Below are positions 46,496 to 55,487 of a stretch of DNA of 64,000 nucleotides, piece after piece; position 1 is the first letter of the stretch; each line of letters starts with the position of its first letter. This DNA is from Alteromonadaceae bacterium XY-R5 (lineage in GTDB: Bacteria > Pseudomonadota > Gammaproteobacteria > Enterobacterales > Alteromonadaceae), in NCBI GenBank assembly GCA_001660395.1, contig LXWE01000005.1:124001-188000 (forward strand), given 5' to 3'. Under the pieces are notes generated by a model. It had not been told where the DNA came from, ran no database searches, and saw only the letters and a list, made by a program, of their open reading frames with translations. The translations under genes and the position numbers were made by a program.

Positions 46496-46616
46496 AGTAC
46501 TCTTTTTGTGCCAATCAGTATTAGCCTGATACAGGCTAAGCTGCGACTCCTGCCAGGGGTAGTGCTAGCTGGCTATCCCTGGGGCAATTGTTATAATTAT
46601 GTTCGTTGGTATCATA

Positions 46617-48878
46617 CTAAAAGCGATAGCCGGCAGCGACTCCTATTTGTCTCGCTTCGCCTTTATAATCTTGTAGCATGCCAAATAAGCTACTCAGATC
46701 GAAACGCATCTGGCTGTATTTCTTATCAAAAATATTTTTCCCCCACAGACTCAGCCACCACTGATCTTGTTGATATTTGAGATCGGTATCAAACAGGCTG
46801 TAGGCCTTTTGGCGCGTATAGGCTGATTCATTCTGGTCGAAGTAGAACCCCGACTGATAATCGCCACGCAAGCTTGCTATCATTTCACCCGTGCCAACAG
46901 AGTGTGTGTATGACAGGTTCAGCCCGATATTCCACTTGGAACTCATAGGCAGACGAGTATTCTCATGCAGCGCTCCGTTGGCATCTACAAATGATTTCAA
47001 ATTGGCCTTGGGCAGGTAACCCAGGCTTAGGTTCATCTCTAGCCCGGTATCCAGCTTGGCCATCAGCTCAGCTTCTGCACCATAAATAGTGGATTTACCG
47101 ACGTTTGAGAGTAACTGCAACGGCGGATTGCCAGGATCAAGAGCCTGTTGGTTCATGAACACCTGCTGGTCTCGATAGGCATAATAAAATCCGCTGGCAT
47201 GTAATCGAACAGATGGCATTAAGGCCCAGCGTAGCCCTGCTTCCCAGGCATTGAGGGTTTCCGGACCGTAATCGGAGTTAATTGCTTCGGCTTCTGAGGT
47301 GATTAGTGCGCCGTTATAACCACCGCCCTTATAGCCACGATTAAAACTGGCAAATACGTGCATTTGTTCTGATACCTGATACGTAGCAGCTAGCTTGCCT
47401 GAGTATTCGCTGTCACTGTTCTTGCCGCGCACATCCCAACCTGGGACGGTCACACTACTTACACCGTCTGCCGCCAATGCAACATTAATGTCACCAACGG
47501 CATGATAATCGACTTTGTCCCAGTTACGACGTAAACCTGCTGTGATAGTGAGGTCTGGTGTGAGCAAATAGTCAGCCTGAGCAAATGTGGCTAAGGTACG
47601 GGTATCGATTTGGTTATCGTAGAAGAACGTTGCTGCCTGGCTGTAAAGCTGAGGGTGTTGGCGAAAGCTGCCGAGTAAATCGAAAAAGTTATCCTGCGAT
47701 AATTCTTCTTTCAGCCAATAGAGGCCGCCTAAGGCTGTTATTGCATCCTGATTGTATTCCAGACGGAGTTCCTGCGAATAGGTATGTGTCAGTACGTTCT
47801 GACCACCTTCTCCCAAGCTCAGGATATTGGCGTCACTGTTGTAGTAGTGTTTACGATCTAACTTATCGGCCGCTGTAATACTCACAAGTTCGAGGGTATC
47901 GTTTAACTGGTAGCGGAACTGAACATTCGCGCCTTTGCTGTCGGTCGTATGAGGGCTGCCACCGTTCACATCTGTATTTACTGCCACAGCATAATAGTCG
48001 CTAGAGCCAGAGTTAAGACCAAATGCGTCGACGCAATTCAGTTGACCTAACTCAGAGGGCGAGCAAAGTTCGCCTGGTTGACCATCGGTTTTATAGATAC
48101 CCAAGCTGCCTGGAGGCATCACTGTACCATCCCAGTCACTCATATTTATCCGGGCAATTAGTTCTGCCCGTTGCCATTGACCTTTGACAGATAAACGCGC
48201 ACTGAGCTGGCGCATATCTGGCTGAGATGCGGGTTCATAAGTATTGTGAGTTGAGTAATCATATTGCTGATAACTCATTGCAACTCGTGCTGCCCAGGTA
48301 TCTGATAGTGGCTGGTTGAACGCGCCCGTCAGCGACCGTGAATGGCGTTCACCAATGGCTGCATTCACAAAACCCTGTTGGGTAAACACAGGTTGTGCGC
48401 TGCGAATAAGTACCGAACCGCCAGTGTTATTCCTTCCGAACAACGTGCCTTGAGGGCCTCGCAACACTTCTACGGATTCAATGTCATAAAGTGTGGCAAG
48501 TTGTGAGTTGGCACTCACACCGGTTGCGTCGTCAAAATAAATACCGACAGGTGAGCTTGTGGATGTATTGTAATCCAGGCTACCAATCCCACGAATACTA
48601 ATGGCAGGTGGTGTACCTTCGGCAGTGTTTTGGGTAATTTTAAGGTTAGGAGCGAATTGAGCCAGGCCAGTTGTGTCTTTGACTCTGGCCTGTTGCAGGG
48701 CATCGCCGTCAATGTGAGTAACACTCACGGGCACCTGATCAATCGATTGCAGGCGTTTTTGTGCGTAAACCTGAATGACTTCAATGTCGTCTGAAAGAGT
48801 TTCTGCAAAACAGTTCAGAGACAACAAAGTGCCCGTCACTGATAACAGTGCAAGCATACCGGATTGTTGAGTGTTCAC
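46617..48878 (-). CDS. TonB-dependent outer-membrane receptor
   Basis: A 753-residue receptor. A signal peptide (to about residue 25, ending CFA) is followed by a TonB box-like DIEVIQVYAQKR and the plug domain (about 40-155) with VPVSVTHIDGDAL, ISIRGIGSLDYN and VEVLRGPQGTLFGRNNTGG. The 22-strand barrel ends GVAAGYRF. This plug type is common among receptors for organic nutrients as well as siderophores; no Fur box is visible. GTG start with AGGGG five bases upstream. It lies downstream of the FAD oxidoreductase gene on the same strand, with a terminator-like hairpin in between. Confidence 0.92.
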   Translation of the reverse strand: MNTQQSGMLALLSVTGTLLSLNCFAETLSDDIEVIQVYAQKRLQSIDQVPVSVTHIDGDALQQARVKDTTGLAQFAPNLKITQNTAEGTPPAISIRGIGSLDYNTSTSSPVGIYFDDATGVSANSQLATLYDIESVEVLRGPQGTLFGRNNTGGSVLIRSAQPVFTQQGFVNAAIGERHSRSLTGAFNQPLSDTWAARVAMSYQQYDYSTHNTYEPASQPDMRQLSARLSVKGQWQRAELIARINMSDWDGTVMPPGSLGIYKTDGQPGELCSPSELGQLNCVDAFGLNSGSSDYYAVAVNTDVNGGSPHTTDSKGANVQFRYQLNDTLELVSITAADKLDRKHYYNSDANILSLGEGGQNVLTHTYSQELRLEYNQDAITALGGLYWLKEELSQDNFFDLLGSFRQHPQLYSQAATFFYDNQIDTRTLATFAQADYLLTPDLTITAGLRRNWDKVDYHAVGDINVALAADGVSSVTVPGWDVRGKNSDSEYSGKLAATYQVSEQMHVFASFNRGYKGGGYNGALITSEAEAINSDYGPETLNAWEAGLRWALMPSVRLHASGFYYAYRDQQVFMNQQALDPGNPPLQLLSNVGKSTIYGAEAELMAKLDTGLEMNLSLGYLPKANLKSFVDANGALHENTRLPMSSKWNIGLNLSYTHSVGTGEMIASLRGDYQSGFYFDQNESAYTRQKAYSLFDTDLKYQQDQWWLSLWGKNIFDKKYSQMRFDLSSLFGMLQDYKGEARQIGVAAGYRF

Positions 48879-48893
48879 GTGTACCCCTATTGG

Positions 48894-48914
48894 AAAAGCG
48901 GGCCCCTCGCCCGC
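48894..48914 (-). terminator. Terminator-like hairpin in the leader of the TonB receptor gene
   Basis: On the minus strand GCGGGC (48914-48909) and GCCCGC (48903-48898) form a 6-base GC stem with a 5-base loop and then TTTT. It ends six bases before the AGGGG ribosome-binding site of the receptor gene. It could end the upstream oxidoreductase transcript or act as an attenuator. Confidence 0.6.
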
Positions 48915-49012
48915 AACTCCTGGTATCTAACAGCCGGATGCTTCCCTGATGGCGCTAGCGTAAATATTTATACTACATATAGCTGTTATAGCGTAAAACA
49001 CCAAATTTGTCG

Positions 49013-51184
49013 CTATTTACGCACACTGTAAGGTAAGAAGCCTTTTTCTCCATTGATGTGTTCCGGGTAACCACATATAGCGCGGGACGTTTCCATCCCC
49101 GCCATTACCGCAGCCTCCACGCACCCTGCATTCACCCCAGTGTTAATCCAATCCCCTGTAATATAGAGATTTTCAAAACAGGTATCGTGCGTATTTAATC
49201 GGTATTGGCTGGTGTTTTTGAGCGATAAAACATAGCGTTCGGAGGGATCGACATTACTGCGCCAATATTGTGCATTAAAACGTAATTCTCCGGTCTGTTC
49301 GTCAGGATCGGTAAGCGCTGACCAGTCAAAACTGCCCTTTTCGGCGATGTTAGGCCATAAGTTGTACATATCCTGTGTTAAATGCTGAATTGCATTATGT
49401 TTCGCTATGGCCTTCATGTGTGCCGGAAACCCATGCTCTGTTGTCGGAGGATATTGGTCTACCGGCATCGCGCTGCAGAAATAGGCCACGTTTTTTGGGT
49501 TTGTTGGCGCCGGCCAGTCTTCACGACACAGCAACTGATTCATTGCTGCCCAGGTATCATAAGGTTCAACAAAGCCACTCAGGATTGGCTCTTCACCATC
49601 CGCTGGCAGATCTGTCCAACCCAGGCCAGAGAAAGGCACATCTGTCCACACTTGATAGGCTTGAGTTGCAACAGCTTCAACTTTTTCGGCACAGATGCGT
49701 AGCTTGTTATCCAGTGTTAGTAATTGAGGGCATAGATGCTCAAGCGCCGCCACCGAGATACCGAAGATGACTTTGTCGAAATCCTCTCCTTTCACGAGTT
49801 TTCTATGTGGTAAGGGCTGGCCGAAGGCCTGCTGGTAGATATCGCCCCAATTGCTCCAGGAAGATTCAAGGTTGATATTGTGGGCTTTGAGCAACTCAGC
49901 CTGTTCAGGTGCAATTTGCTCGTACAGAGGCGCTGATGGCCAACAGCCCAGGCCTTTTACGTCAACCAGTGGCTGATATTCGGTGAGGCCGGGTGCCAGT
50001 GCCACCTGTTCAGTAATTAGGATTTCTTCGACGTCCGTGCCAAGTGCATCCGGCAGTAGTGCGTCGACTTTATTGAAATAGTGGAAGTTTACTCCTCTGC
50101 GCTTGAGCAGTTCGTAAATAGGCGTGAAAATGGTATCACCCATACCTGCCTGCATCTTCCACATGACACCACCGCTGTAGCACAGTGCGATACGGATGAT
50201 TGCCAGTAGGGCGACACCCGCCTCAACATTCGGGCGGCTGAAGTCACCCTTTTCATAGCCGAAGACCAGATCGTAGAATCCGCGCACAGGGGCCGCATCG
50301 ACACTAAAGTTTTCATCTGCGCCATGCCGACGCAACCATTCGCGAAAATCCCATTGATTCAGGTAGCCAAAGCCGTTGTGATAGACATCATCCGCAATGA
50401 TACCTTTCAGGGTGGTAATGGCTAGGTCCGCGCCAATATACAGATGACGTAAATCGGCATTGTCTTCGAGTAAATCATCAAACTCGTCGTGTAACCACTT
50501 GCGTAACTTATTCAGCCAGCTATCCAGGCTGCTAGTGTGGTTGGCTTGTTCATCGTCATCTGTAACCATATCAATGAAGTTTTGCACGGCTTCGGTAAAC
50601 TCAGCGACATCTTCTTTAAACTCCGCATATTCGCGTTTTACCACAGAGGCGATATGCTGATACCAAGGCAGATCAGCCTCCTGCAGCGCAACCTGACGCT
50701 TTTCGGAGCGATGGCTCACCATTTGTTTGATAAATTGTTTCAGCCAGTAGTAGATTAAACGGACTAAATCCCAAAAATCCGGATCTAAATCTCCGTCCGC
50801 TGGATTACCAGGCAACTCTGGAAACTCAATCCCCCAGCTTTGCCAGGTGTCTTTAATGTATTCTTCCAGCGCAATAAAGCTGTGGGGCTTAAATGCGTCA
50901 TCAAAGGTGGCTAGTGGGGCACCAACAGGCCGATCAAGATCTTTATACACAGTTTGCAGGGTTTTAAAGGAATTTACGTAAGCACCAAACCATACGTGTA
51001 AACCATGTTCTTCAATACGTTGGCCCATTTTGGCATTGCGTCCACTTGCGCCCTTTCCACCAATACGCCAGCCCAACTGATAGACATCGATTTGGTAGTT
51101 TTGCTGCCAGTCTTTTTGTTCTGTGAGGTAACAGGCTGCGGTCATAGCAGAGACGCCGCCACCCAGAATTGCAATTTTTTCCAC
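49013..51184 (-). CDS. Large FAD/NAD(P)-binding oxidoreductase, amine-oxidase-like
   Basis: A 723-residue flavoprotein. The N-terminal dinucleotide fold is KIAILGGGVSAMTAACYL, with the acidic end of the second strand at VYQLGWRIGGKGASGRN and the substrate-side EEHGLHVWFGAY. Near the C-terminus NLYITGDWINTGVNAGCVEAAVMAG is the FAD-closing motif seen in phytoene desaturase and amine oxidase relatives. A long helical, acidic insert (about 150-290) is unusual. The reaction is unknown; an oxidation or desaturation of a lipid or amine is possible. It is 13 bases downstream of an acetoacetate-decarboxylase-like gene, implying a shared pathway. Confidence 0.82.
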   Translation of the reverse strand: MEKIAILGGGVSAMTAACYLTEQKDWQQNYQIDVYQLGWRIGGKGASGRNAKMGQRIEEHGLHVWFGAYVNSFKTLQTVYKDLDRPVGAPLATFDDAFKPHSFIALEEYIKDTWQSWGIEFPELPGNPADGDLDPDFWDLVRLIYYWLKQFIKQMVSHRSEKRQVALQEADLPWYQHIASVVKREYAEFKEDVAEFTEAVQNFIDMVTDDDEQANHTSSLDSWLNKLRKWLHDEFDDLLEDNADLRHLYIGADLAITTLKGIIADDVYHNGFGYLNQWDFREWLRRHGADENFSVDAAPVRGFYDLVFGYEKGDFSRPNVEAGVALLAIIRIALCYSGGVMWKMQAGMGDTIFTPIYELLKRRGVNFHYFNKVDALLPDALGTDVEEILITEQVALAPGLTEYQPLVDVKGLGCWPSAPLYEQIAPEQAELLKAHNINLESSWSNWGDIYQQAFGQPLPHRKLVKGEDFDKVIFGISVAALEHLCPQLLTLDNKLRICAEKVEAVATQAYQVWTDVPFSGLGWTDLPADGEEPILSGFVEPYDTWAAMNQLLCREDWPAPTNPKNVAYFCSAMPVDQYPPTTEHGFPAHMKAIAKHNAIQHLTQDMYNLWPNIAEKGSFDWSALTDPDEQTGELRFNAQYWRSNVDPSERYVLSLKNTSQYRLNTHDTCFENLYITGDWINTGVNAGCVEAAVMAGMETSRAICGYPEHINGEKGFLPYSVRK

Positions 51185-51197
51185 GATGACGTCCTCG

Positions 51198-52148
51198 TTA
51201 GCGTTCGATAATTTCGTAAGCAGCCTGCTGGTCGAAATCCATCAGCACATTAAATGGTAAAATGGCGGGTTGTTTACCCAGCTTAATACCAAACGCTTCA
51301 TCAAGACGGAATGTATCCACCTGATGCAAAGTCACTTCGTATTCGTGCGTGTAAATACTGGCACTGTGGATCTTTTTAATGACAGAAGGCGAATGCACCA
51401 CGGCCTGATATACCGCATTTTCAGCTTGGCCATCTGGGAATTGCTTAAACAGAATTTGATCAGTTTGAGGATGGATAAAACCATCTAATAGCTGTTTAAG
51501 TGCATGGATATCGAGATCGAAGAAGCTGGGTTCAGAGCGCAGCAGTTCAAAGGCTTCTTTAACCAAATCGACGAAATTAGTAAAAGGATTACTGTGACCA
51601 GTTCGAATGCGGTTCACTTCAATGAGTTTGTGACTGGCCAGTTGCGTATCGGGCGTGAAAGGCTGAAATGCATTCACACTCAGGGAAAAGTAATCTGGGT
51701 CGCCACCTATATCTGGCATCTGATAGTCACATAGATACTTGTTGTAACCCCAGGTATTGATACCGTTAATCAGGGCGTAAATGTTGTTTACCGTGATAAA
51801 GGCAGGATACCAGTAAATATGATCGATTTTGCCTTTGACCATTTTGGCTACAGGTAGCCAAATAATAATATCGGTTTCCTGCATCCAGCCCTGCTCAGCA
51901 TACCCTGGGGCCATGCTGACAATTCGCTGGATATCGGTAAATGACAGCATGGTGTACGCCGACATCGCTTTAAAGCTGAAGTCCTCATTGGGGATGGCGT
52001 TTAAGGTGGCATCTAAATAGGCCTGAATTTTATCCAATTCGCCCTTTACAAAAAAGCCATAAAGGTTAGCGTTAGTCATTCGACACGGGGGCTTTGCAAC
52101 AACATTTCCGGGAAATCGAGAAAAGAGTGGGCGTTGGATATCAGACAT
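51198..52148 (-). CDS. Acetoacetate-decarboxylase-like protein
   Basis: A 316-residue protein. The central part, KIDHIYWYPAFITVNNIYAL followed by GINTWGYNKYLCDYQMP, resembles the barrel of the acetoacetate decarboxylase family, where the lysine of the G-x-x-K stretch (here GYNK) acts as Schiff base. Other regions are poorly conserved, so whether it is catalytic is open. No signal peptide. It opens the two-gene unit with the FAD oxidoreductase and is divergent from the alkyltransferase-like gene, about 100 bases away. Confidence 0.65.
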   Translation of the reverse strand: MSDIQRPLFSRFPGNVVAKPPCRMTNANLYGFFVKGELDKIQAYLDATLNAIPNEDFSFKAMSAYTMLSFTDIQRIVSMAPGYAEQGWMQETDIIIWLPVAKMVKGKIDHIYWYPAFITVNNIYALINGINTWGYNKYLCDYQMPDIGGDPDYFSLSVNAFQPFTPDTQLASHKLIEVNRIRTGHSNPFTNFVDLVKEAFELLRSEPSFFDLDIHALKQLLDGFIHPQTDQILFKQFPDGQAENAVYQAVVHSPSVIKKIHSASIYTHEYEVTLHQVDTFRLDEAFGIKLGKQPAILPFNVLMDFDQQAAYEIIER

Positions 52149-52253
52149 GCGAGGGTCCTTAGTGTTTGAGTGTCCAGCCTGGTATTGACCGACGCAGAAT
52201 GGCGCCAGTTACCGCATAAAATCCACTATAATCTATCCGCAGAGGTAATTAAA

Positions 52254-52613
52254 ATGGTTAATAAACAAACCGCAGAAAAGCCGGACTTGCATCCTATTTT
52301 ACGTACCGTGATGTTAGTTCCGGCTGGAAATGTTGCCAGTTACGGGCAGATAGCGGATTTGGCCGGTTTACCTGGCCGCGCGAGGCTGGTGGGGAAGATG
52401 CTGGGGCAGGTACCAGAGGGGATAAATGTACCCTGGTATCGAATAATTCGTTCTAATGGCCAATTGGCATTCCCCCCTGGTTCAAGGCATAGTGAGCTGC
52501 AAACAGGATTGTTACAGCAGGAAGGGGTGGCAGTGATCCGCAATCGTGTGAAAATGCGCGATTTTGGCTGGCAGCCATCATTGACAACCCTACTGTTTGA
52601 GCTGGATTATTAA
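52254..52613 (+). CDS. Alkyltransferase-like protein (ATL) of the MGMT family
   Basis: A 119-residue protein from the ATG at 52254 (AGAGG eight bases upstream); a GTG at 52170 would add 28 residues without homology. It is the DNA-binding domain of the O6-alkylguanine transferase family: VPAGNVASYGQIADLAGLPGRAR with the arginine finger region, then VPWYRIIRSNGQL. The catalytic cysteine of PCHR is Trp61 (PWYR), so it cannot accept alkyl groups. ATL proteins bind O6-alkylguanine and flag it for nucleotide excision repair. A small hairpin (CTGCAC/GTGCAG) follows the stop. Confidence 0.9.
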   Translation: MVNKQTAEKPDLHPILRTVMLVPAGNVASYGQIADLAGLPGRARLVGKMLGQVPEGINVPWYRIIRSNGQLAFPPGSRHSELQTGLLQQEGVAVIRNRVKMRDFGWQPSLTTLLFELDY

Positions 52614-52682
52614 TCTATCTGCACAGGGATTAAGGTGCAGTATGTTGAGTTACTTCATTAATTAGGCGGAGTGGTAGGCCTG

Positions 52683-53855
52683 ATGTTAAAGCAGATACAT
52701 ATCAATGAACTTGAAGTCGGTATGTACGTTCACGAAATTCGTGAACAAACGGGCGATTTGAAAATTAAAAGCCAGGGAAAAGTCACCTCTCAGGGGATGA
52801 TCAAAGAACTAAAAAATAAAGGCATAGTGTCGTTAACTATTGACCTTTCCAAACAGCAGCAAGCTGTCGAACAAGATGTACAACCCGAAGCGAAAGCGGA
52901 ACAAAAAGCCATTCCGTTTGAACAAGAAATTCATCGCGCTAAAAGTTTGTATGAGAAAGGGAAAGGGCTTCAGCAGTACTTACTTGATTCAGTCAGTAAG
53001 GGCTTACCTTTTGATATTTCTATCCCGGAAGAGTTTACCCAGCAGCTGGTGGGTTCGGTACACCGTAACCCGAATGCGTTACTGTGCATGAGCCGTATTC
53101 GAGAGAAAGACGCCTATTTGCTTGAGCATTCATTAAATGTTGCGATTTTATTGGCATATTTTGGCAAACATATGGGGTTGCCTGAGTCCGTCATCAACGA
53201 GTTAGCGTATGCTGGCTTTTTGCATGATATAGGTAAGATTAAAGTTCCCGATGAAATTTTGCATAAGCCTGGACGCCTGACGGAACAGGAAATGGTGGTG
53301 ATGCGTGACCATGTATTTTTCGGTACGCAGGTCCTGGCTGAAATGCATTTACCCGAACATATCATGCAAACGGTGGCAGAACATCATGAACGTCTTGATG
53401 GTTACGGGTATCCCGAAGGAAAGCGTGGAGATGAAATCAGTCGCTTTGGGCGAATGATTGCCATTGCGGATACCTATGATGCGATGACGGCGGACCGTTG
53501 CTATAAAGCAGGCATGCCATCGCAAAAAGCCCTGCACTTGTTGCTGAAGGAAGCTCCGGCTAAATACGATCCTGAACTGGTACAGTGGTTCATCCGTTGT
53601 ATCGGCGTATATCCGGTAGGTTCACTGGTACAACTGAATAACCATAAAGTCGGTATGGTGGTGAGTCAGCAGGACGGAAAGCTGGCACAGCCAGTAGTGA
53701 AAGTGTTCTACTCTCTGCGCGGCAATCATTTTCTGGCGCCACAAAATGTTGACTTGGCCCAACAGGGCACGCCTATTAAAATTGAAAAGGCGGTGGTAGC
53801 CAGTGAACTTGGCATCAACTTTACCCGCTTTTTTAACGAGTCTATCGCAGTTTAA
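52683..53855 (+). CDS. HD-GYP cyclic di-GMP phosphodiesterase with DUF3391 domain
   Basis: A 390-residue protein from the ATG at 52683; a GTG at 52671 is the alternative. N-terminal DUF3391 (about 1-115, KQIHINELEVGMYVHEI) is followed by an HD-GYP domain (about 135-320). Metal and signature residues are intact: EHSLNVAIL, FLHDIGKIKVPDEIL (HD at 181-182), HHERLDGYGYP and IADTYDAMTADR. It hydrolyses cyclic di-GMP, typically to GMP, in the cytosol. This family often affects motility and biofilm. It ends in a GC-rich inverted repeat (53861-53878). Confidence 0.94.
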   Translation: MLKQIHINELEVGMYVHEIREQTGDLKIKSQGKVTSQGMIKELKNKGIVSLTIDLSKQQQAVEQDVQPEAKAEQKAIPFEQEIHRAKSLYEKGKGLQQYLLDSVSKGLPFDISIPEEFTQQLVGSVHRNPNALLCMSRIREKDAYLLEHSLNVAILLAYFGKHMGLPESVINELAYAGFLHDIGKIKVPDEILHKPGRLTEQEMVVMRDHVFFGTQVLAEMHLPEHIMQTVAEHHERLDGYGYPEGKRGDEISRFGRMIAIADTYDAMTADRCYKAGMPSQKALHLLLKEAPAKYDPELVQWFIRCIGVYPVGSLVQLNNHKVGMVVSQQDGKLAQPVVKVFYSLRGNHFLAPQNVDLAQQGTPIKIEKAVVASELGINFTRFFNESIAV

Positions 53856-53896
53856 GTTGGGGCAGGAATTCTCCTGCCTCAATCAACATCGCAACA

Positions 53897-53922
53897 CATA
53901 GCCGCGCTTAATGGCGGCTATG
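53897..53922. terminator. Hairpin at the end of the 59-residue gene
   Basis: CATAGCCGC (53897-53905) and GCGGCTATG (53914-53922) make a 9-base stem around an 8-base loop that contains the stop codon of the minus-strand small gene. There is no clear T-tract. A second inverted repeat, GGCAGGA/TCCTGCC (53861-53867 and 53872-53878), is closer to the HD-GYP stop. Confidence 0.5.
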
Positions 53923-54087
53923 TTCCAACAGCACTTCTACCTGATCTTTAGTTACCGAAGAGGGGCATAAGCCTTTGGCAACTAACCTTTGGCGCACGGT
54001 CTCTGCCTGTTCTTTCTGCCAAATATCTTGATGCTGCTGCAGATACTGAACAAGGCGTTGCTGAAGTTCCCGGGTTAAACAAGACAT
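53908..54087 (-). CDS. Small uncharacterised protein, 59 residues
   Basis: The ATG at 54087 is preceded by GAGG at five bases. It encodes 59 residues: a helical, glutamine-rich first half (MSCLTRELQQRLVQYLQQHQ), then RQRLVAKGLCPSSVTKDQVE and a terminal EHSRH. No membrane segment. I do not recognise a family; the size and helices could fit a small regulator or adaptor. The good ribosome-binding site and the hairpin at its end support a real gene. It is convergent with the HD-GYP gene. The 270 bases upstream, to the yicC end, show no gene. Confidence 0.65.
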   Translation of the reverse strand: MSCLTRELQQRLVQYLQQHQDIWQKEQAETVRQRLVAKGLCPSSVTKDQVEVLLEHSRH

Positions 54088-54357
54088 AGATACCTCACTC
54101 TGTCAGTATTCCCCTTGTATTCATTGTTATCGGCTGATTCCTGTACAACTTCATACAATCAGGAATTGAACGTCAGTTATCATTTACCTGCATCAGCCAT
54201 ACCAGAAAAGAAAAGGTTATTCTTATCAGTCGGTTAAATTTTAAGCTGATGCCGTATGGGTAAATTTGTTAAATAGGATGACAGATATTTGTCTGTTTAT
54301 ACGTTGCGAAATGCAAAACAGATGAGGATGTGGCCGGCATTTGCCGGCCGGAGGGAA

Positions 54358-55221
54358 TTATTCGATGTTTTGGATTTGTTCGCGCATTTGCTCAATCAGC
54401 ACCTTTAACTCTACGGCTGACTGGGTGATGTCGGTGTGAATAGCCTTAGAACCCAGGGTATTCGACTCGCGGTTAAATTCCTGCATCATAAAATCGAGAC
54501 GACGGCCAACGGCGCCGCCCTTTTTCAGAATATTGCGGGTTTCGCCAATGTGAGTAGTAAGACGATCTAACTCTTCTGCCACATCAATTTTCTGTGCCAG
54601 CATGATCATTTCTTGCTCAACGCGCGTCTCATCTAATTCAATTTTGGCCTCTTCAAAACGGCTGAGAATCTTGTCTCTTTGCCATTGCAGAATTTCAGGC
54701 ATGCGCGTAGTGACTTTGGCTACTTCGACTTCAATGCCATCAAGACGTTGCTCAATTAAGCTTTTCAGGGTGTCACCTTCGGTTGCTCGGCCCTGAATAA
54801 AGTCTTTTAAGGTCAGATCAAATTCGCTCAGAACATCTGCCTGAATGCTATCCATATCCGTTTCTTCGGCAGCAATCACACCTGGCCAGCGCAGCACGTC
54901 AAAAGGGTTTACACCGGTAGACTGACCATGAGACTGGATCCAGTCGGCCGCATGGAGGAGTTGCTTAGCCAGATCTTCATTCAGACTCAATGTGCCAACG
55001 GCCCCTTCATTAGGAATGAAGCGCAGTACACATTCAACCTTGCCACGTTGAAGCTGCTTGCGGAAACGTTCGCGCAGCATAGGTTCGAGGGAACGAAATT
55101 GTTCAGGTAAACGGAAGTAGGTTTCCAAATAACGCTGGTTTACCGAGCGCACTTCCCAAATTGCGGAACCCCAATCAGCCTTGAGTTCGCGACGGGCGAA
55201 GGCGGTCATACTGTAAATCAT
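54358..55221 (-). CDS. yicC: YicC family endoribonuclease
   Basis: A 287-residue protein of the YicC/YloC family, full length, opening MIYSMTAFARRE. Conserved parts are WEVRSVNQRYLETYFRLPEQFRSLE, PFDVLRWPGV and the C-terminal GRRLDFMMQEFNRESNTLGSKA with the acidic residues needed for RNA cleavage. YicC enzymes cut RNA, and in Escherichia coli YicC promotes decay of the small RNA RyhB. Divergent from rph with 266 bases between starts, the common arrangement. A GC hairpin (GGCCGGCA/TGCCGGCC) follows the stop. Confidence 0.93.
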   Translation of the reverse strand: MIYSMTAFARRELKADWGSAIWEVRSVNQRYLETYFRLPEQFRSLEPMLRERFRKQLQRGKVECVLRFIPNEGAVGTLSLNEDLAKQLLHAADWIQSHGQSTGVNPFDVLRWPGVIAAEETDMDSIQADVLSEFDLTLKDFIQGRATEGDTLKSLIEQRLDGIEVEVAKVTTRMPEILQWQRDKILSRFEEAKIELDETRVEQEMIMLAQKIDVAEELDRLTTHIGETRNILKKGGAVGRRLDFMMQEFNRESNTLGSKAIHTDITQSAVELKVLIEQMREQIQNIE

Positions 55222-55487
55222 CTTGAATCCTTAGATAAAACGCGGCGCCTTAGGCGGCTTATCTGCTGTTAAAGCGTCAGAGTAGATAGTTTGATGTTAT
55301 CAGATTGCTGCCAGATAACCTATGTTGCCACTGACTAAATGCATATCATTTCACTATATTCGCGCTATGTTAGCTAAATCAAGGTGAATAGGCAGGATTT
55401 ACGGTTTTATGGCCTAACTTAACTACGTTATAATCTCCGGTTAAACATCATTCGAAATCGATTATTCAACTCCTGAAGGAAGTGATC

